From: Gordionus sp. m RMFG-2023
Lineage: Eukaryota; Nematomorpha; Gordioida; Chordodea; Parachordodidae
Reading direction: 5' to 3'
DNA: 64,000 nt
NCBI RefSeq assembly: GCF_954871325.1
Contig: NC_088776.1
Span: 43,852,569 to 43,916,568 of the forward strand
Of the stretch, positions 22,301 through 37,300 are shown piece after piece. The notes beneath the pieces are model-generated. The model saw nothing but the letters and a program-made list of their open reading frames with translations. It was not told the origin of the DNA and did not search any database. The translations under genes were made by a program, and so were the position numbers. Within the stretch, counting starts at the first letter, position 1; each line of letters begins with the position of its first letter.

Positions 22301-25300
22301 CTAGTTTAGATATCTATTGGCAAAATTTTGAGACTTAGGTAATATTAGTTTAGCTATTAATTTAACCCTTTTTTAAAAATTGGGAATTTTAACCATTTAT
22401 CAATACTCAATCCAGCTAGTCCATATTTTAAATTAGAAAATATTGATTTTTTATAACTTTGGTTCAAAGATAGATATAAAGGGTCAGTATTAGTTTATAA
22501 TATTGGGAAATATCAGATCACTCAAAAATTTATGGATTGGCACAACCCTATTATATACAAACTCATTAACCAAAAATATTGATTAAAAAAATATTCATTT
22601 ATGAATTTAATAAACAAGATTATTTGAGAAAGCCATACAAAAGGTTGGATCAGATTACAAATCAGAACCATTTTGGGATTTATACTTAACTTGGGAGATG
22701 AAACATGGAGAAATGAGGAAGGTTACCAAAGTATTTGATTTAGCCTTGAAGGAAATGACAGCTGCTTACAGACAATTTTTTGAAAGGTATTATTTAAATC
22801 ATGAAAAATATATATTTGTTGTCAAATGTTTTACAATTTTTAAGCTTTTTAAATTTAACCAGGGCCATTCCACGTCAAATTGATCATGATTTGGCCGACC
22901 CCTTTTAAAATTGCTAGAATTATTGACAGGTAAAAATAAGAAAGCATTTATTTTAGCTCAGCACACTGGATTCCCTAGATTTAGGGGCTCAGAGCTGCAA
23001 AAAAGAACCACTTTAGAATCTGTAAAAATTTTAAAATGCATATATCTTAAAAACTATTTATAGTAAAAAAAATATACATATTGTAGGTAAAAGAAAATAT
23101 AATATATCATATTGTAGGTAAAAAATTCGTCAGATAGAGTGCTCTGATTTACGTTTCACTGGAGGAAAACGAGGCTAAATTCTACGTCTTTGGAATTGAG
23201 AATTGCTTCTTGTGACAAATTGTATAAATATGAAAAAAAATTAGGGGTATTTTTCCGGGGGTTTATTTTCCGAGAGTTTTTTTCCTGGGTTTATATTTTC
23301 CAGGGGTTTTTCCTATTATCTCATCAACCATTGATTGTCATAAATACATGTTATATATCCATTTATTTTTTCATGTAGTAAATTTGCATTAATATTCAAG
23401 TGAAATGTTATATTTAATATTTGCGATTCTGTTGAGTTTGAATAAAATTTAGCTTTAATTTTATCCTGAGAAATTGGTTGAAAAGTATCAAATTCTTGTA
23501 TTCCTCGTATTGTACATGCTTTATTGAATCTCTCTTATAAAATTATTTGCTCTTTCTCATATTCTTCTTCCATAATATAGGGAGATATCTATTACTTAAT
23601 AAAAAAATTATAATATATATTAAAAAATTATAAATTTCCTTAGAATAGGCAAAAACTTTTTAGGATATATTTGTTCTGAAACAGGTCTTTGTAAGCCTGC
23701 TCTGACCACTAAACGTTTGACTGTACCTCCGACCCTACCATAAGCTGATTTGCCATAAGATGTGGCCCAGAAATGCCACTCAGCTTTTATCCTAAATCAT
23801 CTTCATGGTGGCAAAGATTGATTAATTTTTTGCGATTTTCATATTCTGGTGCTGCTCCATCTGAAAAGAAGAATATTTTTTTGGTCGGCTGGAATTTCTC
23901 TGTTAAGTAGCAAACTAAATATTTTTGGAATAAATGATCAGAAATTGTATTATGAACAAAAGATTCAGATTATGGCGTTAAAACGAAAAGGTTAAATAAA
24001 AGAAAAGGGGCTTTTTTCAACACCCAATTCTAAATCTGGTAAGACAAACCACCATTGCTATTGTCAAAACTTTATATAGCAATGATGAATATAGTAGATC
24101 AATGCCTGGTAAAGGCATTTTGTATCTATAATAAGCATGGTAAAAAGATTCAATTCACGAGAGCTATATCTTAAATTTAAAGATAATGATTCAAATATTT
24201 AAATTTGATTCTTTAAATTTTATAATCTACATCCCGAGAATTGTGTATTTGTTGGCATCAGTGGTGCCCATTCAATATGTGTTTGCTCCATTCATCAAAA
24301 CAAAATTATTGCTGATGAGTTTGCTCAAAATTACTATAAATGAAGATTTAATTTAGATTACATATAAGGATATATTGTCAAAAATAATTTGTATCCAGCA
24401 TTGCCAAAATGTTTTTTTGGTGATTGTGATCAATGTCTTGGATCTTCTTATTTAAAGGCCATGATAAGTGAAATATTATATTCAAGTGATATTGAATATA
24501 TTACTTACAAGCAATGGGTAACTACAGATTGCACAGATCTTTTAACTATCACTTCATCAACCTCTAATTCTTTAGAAATAATTTTCGAAAAGCCAAATAT
24601 TTTACTATTACTCATTCATAACAAAGCAGCAAACAATATTCATGAATTCTCTTAAAATTAATTCAAATGAAGGAGGATATAAGTTCAGGCAGATTTTGCT
24701 GATAATTATGTCTTTTTGTTGAAGATGATATAGAGTTCACTGGAATAAATCTCAAGTTACCATTCATTCTTTTGTGATTTATTATAAGTCATTTAATAAT
24801 TTAAGTTTCGTAATAATATCTAAATCTCTCGTTCATAATACAATTGCCATTCATTTATTCCAAAAATATTAAGCTTGATACTTAACAGAGAAATTTCAAT
24901 GCCGACCAAAAAAATTCTTCTACTTTTCAGATAAAGCAGCACCACAATACGATAATCGCAAAAATTTAATCAAGCTTTGTCACCATGAAGATGATTTCAG
25001 GACAAAAGCTGAGTGACATTTCTGGGCCACATCTCATGGCAAATCAGCTTGTGATGGGGTCGGAGGTACAGTCAAACGTTTAGTGGGGGCAGGTTTACAA
25101 AGACCTGTTTCAGAACAAATAACTTGCTCTAAAGAATTTTGCCTATTCTAAGGAAAATATTAAAGGTATAAGATATATAATTTTTTTATTAAGGAATATT
25201 TCTTTTACATTTTGGAAGACGAATATGAAAAAGAGCAAATAATTTTAGAAGAGAGATTTCAATAAAGCATGTACAATACCAGGAACGCAAAAAATTCATC

Positions 25301-28300
25301 ACCCAATTTCTCAGGATAAAATTGAAGCAAAATTTTATTCAAACTTCACAAATATTAAATATAACATTTCACTTGAATATTAATGCGAATTTACTATATG
25401 GAAATATAAATGGATATATAACATGTATCTTTGACAATAAATGGTGGATGCCCTATGTTTTAGAAAAAAAATCGAAAAAGAGGATTTGCATCCTCAAATA
25501 CCCTCAAATTCTATACATATCACTCCTTGATTGATATTATGTGGATACATAAATCTCAAATTATAGATGAGGTCATTTCAACTGCTACTGGACAAACATA
25601 TACATAAGGACAAGATAATTAAAATTATTCATCTTTTTAATTTATTTTCTTAAAATATATAATTATTTATATCTAACTAATTTTTGTTTTTCAATAATAT
25701 TTTAAATTATGGAATGAATATGATCTATCTATATTTCTATATTATTAATAAAAATTGATAATAAAAAATTATACAAATGATATTTATTATTGGAAATTTG
25801 TTACATTATTAAGTGTCTAATGGCTTTTTCCTACACTGCTCTTCAGTTTAATTGGTATATTTAAAAGAAATTCGAAATTTTTTAAAAAGGGAAAATATCC
25901 TGCTATTGATAAGTTAGCAACAAAATTTAAACATAATCCGTAATTTCATAAAGCCTTTTTTTCAATTTTTGGTAAAAATGTATATTTAGAATAGTCGATA
26001 GAGTCGCCAAGGTTATGACATAGTATATATATTTATAAAGGGTGTCTAAATAAAAAGTAAAAAAAAGAATTTCGAAAACAGACTCTTTTTTGCTTATGGA
26101 AACACAGGTAAAGCAATTTAGGCAAACCAAAAGTTAAAGGCTCAAATTGGTGCCAATTTTTATTGTTTTTTGATAGCCTTTTAGAAATTTTTTTTTTACC
26201 TACCATATGATTTATTATATATATTTTTTTATTATAAATAGTTTTTGAGTTATATGCATTTTAAAAATTTTAGATTCCAAAGTGAATCTTTTTTGCACCT
26301 ATGAGCCCCTATATCTCGTGAACCAGGTGTGCTAGCGAGCTAAAATAAACGGCTTTCTCATTTTTTACCTGTCTAAATAATTCATAAATTTTTAACATTT
26401 TTAAAAGAGGTCGGTCAAAAATGTGTCTTTTTTGATCGATTTGTTATGACCCACCAGTAAAATAATATTAACTAAAAACTGATATATGTTTAATATTACA
26501 TAAAATTATTAGATTTAAAAATCACATTGAAACAAATGATATACAAGAGATCATAACCGAGGAGGAACTTGACAGAATTAAACGAGATCTAAACTTATTT
26601 AATCCTAAACACAGACATTCTACAGAAGTATTGTATATCTTATAATATTTATTGATCTATATATATTATTACTTGATAATTCTAAAATAAAATTTATCCA
26701 TTACCTCTTGATTATTATATGGTTCTAACTCTAAATCAACTTTTATCAAAATTAAGTTATGGGCAAAACTTTTTTTTAAACATATTTTAAAAATCTGTCA
26801 CAAAATATTTTTAAGTTTTAATATAAAGTTCTTATTTTGTAAACTATACAATGGTGCCAAAAATCACTCCTTTAAGATTGATCAAAATAGAGTTATCTAA
26901 GATGCACTAGTACCACTATTTTGTATCTTATTCATGCAATTTATTTTATTCAATTTATTTTATTCAATTTATATTTAGTCATATTGGCTTAAACCTTGTG
27001 GGTCCATTGGAGTTTTGATCATCTTGTTTACCCATCACATCTAAACTCTTAACCTGTTTCATATTTAGTTTTTAGGCATTCCCATCATATGTTCATAGTA
27101 CATAAGTCTGTTCACCATGATCTTTGTTTAAATGGGTACTAGTAATCTGCATTGGGCCTAATTTTTGGGCTAGACTAAAATATGAATCCCCATAAACTAA
27201 GAATCTCCTATTAAACAAGCACTATTTAAAAATTTTATATTTTCTTGTTTAGCTTTTCTATGTGATTTATAAAATGTTATTTTTAATTTAAAAAAATAAA
27301 AGGTAAGACATTTTTTCTGATGTCAAAAATAAAAATCTGCTAATTATGGACTATTATAAAAAATGAAAATAGATTCAAGTCTATCTCTTTAACGTGATTC
27401 AGAAAATGTAAAAATTATTTTTAAAGTAATGGGAAATAAACACTATTCTTTTGACTAAAGTAATAATCCCCATTAAAAAGTATCAAATTTAAAAATTAAA
27501 GATAGAATCATATATAACCCTTCAAGAGGATTTAGAAAATGTTAATATTAATTTTTTAGATTAAATATATTTAAAATTTATATTTTTGACTAAAATAAAA
27601 ATCCACTATTAAAAAAGCTCAAATTTTAAAAATAAAATATAGAATCATGTATAACTAACTCTTTAAGAGGATTCAGAAAATTTTGTGGTTTTTTTTAGAT
27701 TCAAAATATTTATTTTTTGACTATAAGAATCCCATATTAAAATGCCTCAAATTTAAAAAATAAATTTTAGAAACAGTACAACTCTTGGAGAAAATTCACA
27801 TTATGTTAACATGAATTTTTTTTAAAATTAAAATACTTATTTTTTGACTAAAATAATAATCCTCTATTAAAAAGGCTCTAATTTAAAGATTCAGATAATA
27901 TTTTTTTTGAATACCTCACTAAATAGCACTAATTTAAAATATAAGGAATTTCCAACTTATATTGGAAAAAAAATCTAGAGAATCTTAATTTCCTTAAAAC
28001 TACTTAATATCAATGTCTAAAATTTTTAGGTACATTAAATCTGATAAAACCCCTTTAATGAAAAAAGGAAATTTAATTTTATAAATAAGCTATACATTCT
28101 AATTATATAGATTTTAAAAATGCTACTTTTTAAGACATGATATATATATTATTGTTTTTTGCCTTTGCCTCAAGTTTCAGGCTTAATTATTAATTCAACT
28201 GACAATAAATATTAAATTTTCATTTTACCTAAGTTATCATCATCTGTATTTTATGCATAAAAATTACATAAGGATTTCTTATAAAAAATTATAGTATCTT

Positions 28301-31300
28301 AATAACAGCATAAGTCTTACTTGGCAGATTTTTGAAAAACGTTAATAATTTCTTGATATTAATGGGCCTTATATTTTTTTAAAGATATTGCCTATTTGAA
28401 TTAGAATCTGAGTAAACACCGCCCACTCTTTCGCTATTTTTTTCCCACATATGATATATTTTAATTTCTTAACCTATATAATAAATTTATGTGGTGTTAA
28501 GAATATGTTGCTATTTAAGAAAAAATATTGAACCAATATTTTATTTTTAAGATATATGTTATTAAAAATTTTTAAATTAAAAATATATTTAATAATACAC
28601 ATAACATATCAATTTTCATAATTTAATAAATGATATTATATCATTTGTTACTCAACTGCAAGCTAGGAATTTTCATAATTTAATAAATGATATATCATTT
28701 GTTTTATCAACTGCAAGCTAGGGTGGCGGATTTGCAGGATCTCAAGGAGGGTTAACCATAGGACACTGATTAATATTGGTGGAAGAGGGGGTGATAGGCT
28801 CAGGAGATGGAATGACATGTGGAAGAAAGGAAAATAAGTGCAGCGTCCAGCCTATGTGATATACTTAAAAAATATTATTTTCAAAGAGATAAAATATGTA
28901 AATAAAAATGTTAACTTATGATTAGAATAAAGACACTTACAATATGTAACATAACGATTTCTCTCGCACATAAATCAAATTAGGGCTTCTCTTTAATTTG
29001 TTTTAGGCCTATATAACTCCCATCCTCTTCCGTTATTGGGTCTTATCTCCAAATTTATTAGCTGTCCACAAAGCAATGCCTAAGACCTGGCATCTTTCAG
29101 CCAACTATCGGATTCCAGTTCCAACTATATATAGATGCCAGTTAAATATGACATGTAAGCGAAGAGGCTTGGAGATATATTGGTCTAGTACAAATTCGAG
29201 ATATCTTAATTTGCTATAAATGCAGGGGGAATCACTAGATACTGTGAGCGTCGATACTCTAATTACTTTATGTCCTAAGTAGACGTTTTTATTTTTTGAT
29301 TTTACTTAATGTTATTTAACTATGACAATATATATTTATGTATTGAACCAGAACACATTAATTATTATAAATGAGTAAAATCATTCAACTCATTTTAATT
29401 AATATTGACAGTAGATCACATAATAGGTAGGACATGCACCTGGCTATACCTATTTCCTCTCCATCTCGCCTATTACCCCATCTTCCTGTTACTCCTTCTC
29501 ACATGCCTGACGCCTGTTACCTCATTCCTCGCGCCTATTAACTAGTCTCCCACAAATGCACACCCTATTCCCAAACCACCTAATTAGTCACTCTTTCTAT
29601 CGGTTGAAAAACTAATAAATGAAGAGAGTAGTAGATTATGAAAATTATATATAATTTTAAGTATTATTATATTACATTCTGAAATAAATAAAATATTTAT
29701 TTTGAAATATTGGCCCAAAATTTTCAATATGTTTACTTTTTGTTGTAATTAGCAAAATGTTTTCAACATCACGTAAATTTATTTTACATATTTTAAGGTT
29801 AATAAAATAAAATATATCATAAAAATAATACTCGAAAGAGTGAAGCTCTTTAATATTATAAAAAATATGAATATTAACATTTTCTGTATCTTAAAGATCG
29901 TTCCTGATTCTATAATTAATTTTCTTTTTCTTAGGAATTTTAATTTTAGTCAAAAAAATTAATTTTTTCAATATTTAAAATTTAAAAAAAATATTGATAT
30001 TAACTTTTTTCTGAATCCTCTTTAAAAGTTATACATGATTATATATTTTATTTTTTAAATTTGATTTTAATAGGGGATTCTTAGGGATTTTTATTTAGTC
30101 AAAACAAATAGTGTTTTTTTTAATATAATATCCCACTACTTTAAATATTATTTTTTAAATTAATTTTTACATTTTCTGAATCACGTTGAAGAGATAAACT
30201 TGAATCTATTATTTTTTTTTATAATAATCCATAATTAGCAGATTCTTATGGAAATTCATTCCCGTTAAGCTCTTCAATATGATTTAGGAAATGTTTTTTT
30301 AAATATTAAATAAAAAGTTTTACAATTTAGTGTATATTTTTACGATTTTTAAATGGTTGAGCAAATGATGATTTGGTATATAATTCATAGATCCTTGCTT
30401 TTTTAGATGGATGTTTATTTGCATTTTATATATATCAGAAAATAAAAGCTAAATGGTTTTGATGGTTAAAAGTGTGCCGATCCACATAATTTTCACCGAT
30501 TCGGCCCGATATTGGTTCAAAACCGATTCGATATTTATACTGATTTTTCACCATCCCCCTTTGAACCAAATGTAATTAAGAAATTGTTGTAGCTGTAAAA
30601 GAAGAATAAAATTTAATATAATACATCAAATGTCAGTTATTTTCTGACAGGGAAATTAGTTTTTTATTGTGGATAGGAGTAAAACAAAATTATCACATGG
30701 GTTGTTTTTAAGAAAGTTTCTTTGTTTGCTATTTGGAGTGAAGATATTGGATGAAGACGGGATTGATTGGGGAAAATTTAATATGTTTATACGTATACAT
30801 GAATAAAGTGGAATTGTAGTAATGTTTATTATATTTATTTAATATTATTAAAGGGATTATTTTGGATTGATAACAGAGTTGTTAAACGCTATTTTTAAAA
30901 GTAGCTCGCTACCGCTATAGCTATTTTCAAAAAAAGTAGCGCGCTATTAGCTACTTTTTTTCAAAAGTAGCTTTAGCTACTTTTAAGCTACTTTTTATAA
31001 AAAAAAATTTAGGAACAAATGAAACAAATTTTTTTTATTTTTTTTTGCTTATAATGTAAATGTATAATAAATAATATATAAAAATCAACATTTATAAATA
31101 TAAAAATATAGTTAGTTTAGATTATAAAAAAATAAGCAATATAAATAAATATTTATTTTAATTTGTTGCATTTTAATAATAATATCATTTCAATATTATC
31201 ATCCCCAAGTCTAGAGCGACGATCAGAAAGTATAAGCTTTGCTTTACTAAATAATCTCTCGACACTAGCACTTGAGGGCAAGGGGGTATTTAATTTTATA

Positions 31301-34300
31301 TATAAATTTTTAATATATGAAAAATTATCAAAAATATTCATTTCAATATTTTTTGATTGAAAAAAAAGATCAATTGGATTTTCTATTAAATCATCTTTAA
31401 TTTCAAAAAAATTATTTGAGGATGTCTTCGTGGTAGATACTCGGCAATCTATGTTTGTTGGAGTAAGATTATTCAGCTTCGCCATTAGCCTATCGCGTTG
31501 ATGTTTGGCATCATCGGAATTTATATATGGCCAGTTTAGTTTAAACTTTGGATGAACCATTGCCGCTAAGACATTGTCATCATTGTATAAGTTTGGAAAT
31601 CTAAAAGTTACAAAAATAGAGTATTTTAAATATATCTTAATCATAAAATTTTATAAATTTTTTAGCTTTAAACATTAAGTTAGAATAAATCTTCAGTCAA
31701 AACAAAACAATATAAATTTTATTTACCTTCTCTCAATGCCTTTTAACAGAGAGTCTACTAGGGGCTGGCATAAGATTAGATTATTCAATCTCTTTAATTT
31801 GGTATTTAGGATACTTAAAGTGGGAACATAATACCCCATCTCCATATTATCCTCACCTTCCAAAATTTCAAGGGAAACAGCAACATATTGCATAACCTAA
31901 AAAATTAAAATGATATGGAAATGAATCATTATTAATTAGAATTACCTCTGTATACTCTTTTATAAAAGTATGCTCTTCATCGTTAATATATTCAATTTCA
32001 ACAAGATCACAGAGATAATTAATCTCTAATCTTCTTTCCTCCAGAAAAAAAGCGATTAGTTTTATTTGGTATACAGAATTCCATATTGTACGATTAGGGG
32101 TTAATAAATACCTCCCTAATTTTTTTTTAAACATGTCAGAACTTTTAGGAGATTTGTTCTGCCTATTCCATAAAGTTTGACATTTATAAAATGTCGATCT
32201 TGACACCCTTTTAAAATCTTCATCATTTAAAGCTCCTTCAGCATCTACTGTTGCTATCAAATTTAAATTATGACAGGAGCATCTATGATGGCTGGGTAAC
32301 ATTGTGGAGTTAGTTGAAGATCCTATAGAATATTGATTAGATTAACATGTATTATAAAATAATTTAAACCTTCTTCTAAGATCTCATTAATATCATTGGC
32401 ATCAACACCTATTTCCTCCTCTTCCAATACATGTTGACTATCATTCTGTATCTCATCTTCAGCATTATCCTCACCAAATATTCTATATTCATATTAAATA
32501 GGACAAATTAAATTATTCATCCAATTTTAATAGAAATAAATGTCTAGTAATATTTATCAAAAATGGAGTATTAAATAGGACAAATTAAATTATTCATCCA
32601 ATTTTAATAGAAATAAATGTCTAGTAATATTTATCAAAAATGGAGTGGAAAAATCATTTCTTAGTATTCTAAATTTTGAACCTCAGGAATTATAATGTAA
32701 CTAAGCAAAAATATTTTATCAAATGAATATATTGAATGAATTCCCTGTACTGTGTAATATATTTTATATTTAATTATTTTAGCAAGTTCTTATTAAAGGA
32801 AATATTTAAGCTACAATTGATATATAATATTAGATAATTTTAAAAAATTATAATAAGGTAGAATTTAACTTTATTAGTTACTTTTATTTATTTATGATAT
32901 AAATAAAATTACATTACAGTATTTATTTACGGAATTTAATTAAAAATGCATTAAAGAAAATTGCTATGTAATTAACAATTAAATAATATAATGTTGTACA
33001 TTATTTTCATATTTTTTATATATAATTAATAATTTTGCAAGAAATATATAAAAAAAATATGAAAAAAGATTTAAATGATATTTATAATACTATATATGAT
33101 ATTACAAATGCAAGAATTAATAAGTCATATTAGAAAATAAAACTAATTAAAAAATACATAAATATCACAAACAAGTAATGATAAATACTTATTAAAGATA
33201 ATGAATAAAATAAAATTAGTATAATTTTTTAGAGATGCCATTTATCCATACTAATATAAGCTATATTTAAAACAACACAGAAAATAATCTGCAAATTCTA
33301 ATAAATCATTTGATTTAATTTTTTTTCTTATTTGCACATTTTTAACTCCCATTAAATATACTACTCTCCCTTCCCTGTTTAAGCTATTAATGGGCAAAAA
33401 TTAATATTATTAATCCCTGATTATTATGATTAATTCATCAATAAATAATTTATTAATTATTGCAAATATTCATTCTTATATGTGTATGCTATGTTCTTCA
33501 CAAATAAATAATAAACTTTGTATTTTATAAACTATTCTAATTTAATTGGTAATGATAATTTAAAAGTATCTTGTATTTAAATTACTCTAATTTAGTAAAA
33601 GATACAATAATCTTTTATCTTGTATCTTTTTGATTATTTTTAAAAAATACTATCTGTATCTAAGATTCATTTTTTTAAAAAGAATCTGTATCTAGATTCT
33701 TTTTCTGGAGGACCTGCCCAACTCTGTCAATAACCATATCTTATTAAATGTTAGATTAGCTCAATGACACTGTACAATAAAAATTAATGAAATAATCCAC
33801 CTCTCTTTTATATTTTATTAGTTAATTTCACTAATTTTATTTATAATTTGATATAAATTATGATAATCATAATATTACTAAAATATGTGTGTATTTAGTT
33901 AATAAAAATTCTATAAATAATGTGAAATATTAAAATACTAAATATTTTATAGATTAAATAATAACCCTTCCATTCTGATAAAAATCATAACTTAAAATAA
34001 ATATTATAAATAAATTTGTGATATAACCTAAATGCCTTCAGGTAATTAGACCCATTATCAGTAACCATCTTGCAAACTTTATTGTGAATCCTAAAAGACT
34101 TGTGGATGTTAATAATTTTATTTGCAAGTACGTCATATGTCTGGCATCCTATAATCCTTTTAAGGGCTAAGGCTACAGATCTTCTTTTTAAAGTTATAGG
34201 ATCTAACCAATGGCCTGTGATTCCCAAATAAGCTCTGAAAATATTTAATCAGAATATAAATAAGTTTTTACCTTCTGTTATGTGTCCAACTATCTGCCGT

Positions 34301-37300
34301 GGTACATACATAAGATATATCTGATAACTCTACTATTAGGGCATCTTTCATCACTTTGAAGTTGTCGGCTATTTTATTCATAAGTGTCTGGCGACATAAA
34401 ACTGTTGTGCCAGGGGATAAAGTTTTAATCATTATAGTAAATGATGGATTATCAACCAAAGACACTGGCTGAACTGTGTCAATAATAAAATCAAAAATAA
34501 CTTTATCAGCCAATTTTTGTGAAATATTGGCATGTTTATTATCAGTTAATTTGGTTTGGATAGTATTTGTCATTTTTAATGAAGATTCTCCTATACCAAA
34601 ATTTTTTATATGTTTCTCTATTTCCTTATAGCAATTGGCGTGAACAGTCTAATAAAATAAATAATATTATAATGTAAAAATAACAATTTACCTTTAGGTG
34701 TTTCTTCAGGTTATAGCTACTCGATTGATTTGATGATATATTTTTTTTACATTTTAAGCACAGGAATTTGAATCCAGATTTTGTTTTAATATTTATTTTA
34801 AAAAATTTTCCAAATTTAGGGAATGGAAAAACGTTATTAGAGCTATTAAGTACATTATCTTCCATTGAATCTTCCATGTCTGAATAACTTTCAAGGATTT
34901 GGATATCCATGGACGATGCCATTTTAGATTATTAACACAGATTGAAAATATATTTAAATTTCAAAATTAAATAATAAATTATAAAAATTATAATTAATTA
35001 TGATATTATATTTAAATTTTCATGTTTATACTTACATTCATTATATTTTTTAAAATAAAAAAAAGTAGCGCGCTAAAAAATTAAATAATTTTAAAAAAAG
35101 TAGCGGCTATTAGCTATAGCTACCAAAAAAGATAGCGCTCTGATTGATAAGTTATATTTTTGTGAGGGAAGGGTTGAAAGTAAAGGGCCTATTTATATTT
35201 ATGTTTTCGTTAGATATCAATATTTTTTATGCAAAAAATTGAATTACGCATTTAATTTAATTTTTTTATTTCTATAATTAAGACTATAATAAAAAAAAAT
35301 TATATTATAATAGATAAAAAAATAATATTATAATTATGTAAAATATATACATAACATAAAATAACAAAAGAAAATTAAAGTAAAAAGATCGGATCGGATT
35401 TTTACAAATATCGACCCTATGTGATATTTTTGGGGAACGTTAAATATCGGTGCCGATCCGATCCAATATTTAATATCGACACAGCCCTAGTTAAAAGGTG
35501 CTGTCGTTACAAATCTACTCAAGATAGTCCAAGTTCCCAATTTGCATATTTATTTCGATAATTTTTTTATACCTTTAAAGCTTTTATAACATTTGAAACA
35601 CCTTGGATTTTTCGCAACTGGGGCTAAAGAGAAAATTGACCTTTAAATTTCTTTCATTGAAACGATTAAAGTTATAGCAGAAATGGAAACGGGCTATTAC
35701 GATTGCCGACTTGAAAATACAAATGAAATATTTGTCATTCGATGGAATGATCGTTCAGTCTTGAAATCTTAGCCGTTTCAAAATTCTCTTAAATTTTCTC
35801 AAAAATAAAAATTGCACAACCTAATCTTATAAATTCATATAATTCCCATAGGGTGGTGTTGATCTATACGATAACATATTGTCAACATATAGAATAAATA
35901 TAAATAGTAAAAAAATGGTGATAGCCTATTCTAGCAATTTTATTGATGTAGCAGTGGTAAATTCGTTTAGGTTTTGGAATCGAGTCAATCCTGATAATAT
36001 TATTACTTCTATTTTAGCGGGAAATCACAACAATTAAAATTTCCTTAGCAAATAGAGGTGTATCCCCACAGTCAATTTTCCTTACTAAGTAAAACAACTA
36101 TCTTATGGATTTATTTAACAATGATTACTGATGAGAAGATACCACGATGTATATTTTGTCATAGTCAGACAAGATATATAAAAATATAAAAAATTTCAAT
36201 ATTATATCAAAAATATATCAATAATTTTTGAAATTTTATATCGCATTTCGATTTTTCCAATAATATAATATTATAAAAGTCAGCGTTATGCAGCCATACA
36301 AATTTCTTATTTAGGATGCTTTTTTTGTGCGGATTTTTTATGATTTCTATTGGAAAAATAAACTTAATGGATTAAAAATTATGAATTTGAGATTTTACTT
36401 TTGAATTATGGGTAATCTTTTTTAGAAAGGGCTGAACTAAAAAATATAGAATATTGTAAAATTTAAATTTTAAGGAAAAAAAATATATCATTTTTTTAAA
36501 AAAATAAAATGATTATATAATTTAATACACTTTGCAATATTGGATCAAAAAGTTATTCAACTAACCTTTAGAGGGTTGAATAATTAGTTTATTAGCTTTA
36601 TACTTGACATCAGTGAATCTCTGGTTAAAATTCCAATATCAATTATGCCTCCAATTCTATCTATTAATATCTTATTTTTTCCAAATGTTATCATTACATT
36701 AAATTGTATTAAATTTATTGTAAAATATTCCATTATATTTTTTTAAAATAAAAAAAATATCATTAAAAAGGAACTCACCGATGATCAAATTATTGCTATC
36801 AGGGATAAAATTATTGAAACTAGACAAGAAATTGTTGCCGAAACAGAAATGGAAGTGAAAAAAAGGAAAACGTATGAAGATAATGTAAATGATTGGATTA
36901 TAAATTTTAATTTTTATATAAAGTCTGCAGCATTGAAAATATATCACTGGAATCAATTAATACCTCACTTAAAATAGACTTTTTTCAATGTGCTAAAAGT
37001 ATAATAAAAACAAGCCTATAATTGAACCCAGATTTATTATAACACAAAACTTATACTTTGTTCTAATAATTATGTCATGAGAAATAGATTTTTAATACAA
37101 AATTTGTTATATACAAAAGATAAAAAATTGTTAAGTTTTGGCCAAAATTTATACTAGATCTACATGTAAACATCAATTCATAAAATATAAATCTTAATTT
37201 TATTTACACCCACATAAAACTAGATAAAAAGACCATACTTTCACATCAAACCTCTTGAAAGATTTCAGCTCAAAAACTGGAACCAGTATTTGGATTATGA

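Larger units (their letters stand above)
22862..26452. mobile_element. Foldback DNA transposon with DDE-like transposase
   Basis: The ends read GGGCCATTCCACG and, reverse-complemented, GGGTCATAACAAATCG, with about 250 to 300 bases of similarity at 22876-23125 and 26185-26450. Both flanks carry ACCA (22858-22861, 26453-26456), suggesting a 4-base duplication. Inside, 23380-23990 and 24840-25400 form a second, inner inverted repeat because the 3' half of a transposase gene is present in both orientations. The element fills most of PRPF39 intron 5. The superfamily is not certain from ends alone. Confidence 0.75.
30874..35142 (-). mobile_element. Apparently intact autonomous hAT transposon
   Basis: A perfect 8-base duplication ATTGATAA flanks it at 30866-30873 and 35143-35150. 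Ends are CAGAGTTGTTAAACGCTA and, reverse-complemented, CAGAGCGCTATCTTTTTTGG. Both subterminal regions hold many copies of GTAGC/GCTAC words, likely transposase sites. It carries one seven-exon transposase gene on the minus strand with no visible lesion. It lies antisense in PRPF39 intron 6. The only additions are in its large intron, which holds a hAT-end fragment and a 77-base duplication. Confidence 0.92.
30473..35489. mobile_element. Older hAT-like element split by the intact hAT
   Basis: A perfect 8-base duplication GTTAAAAG flanks it (30465-30472, 35490-35497). The right end reverse-complemented starts TAGGGCTGTGTCGAT. The left end has lost about six terminal bases and starts TGTGCCGATCCAC. 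CGATCCGATC and GATATT words fill both subterminal regions. Its own sequence is only about 700 bases once the inner hAT is removed, and it is noncoding. Another copy of the family starts at 57000. Confidence 0.78.
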
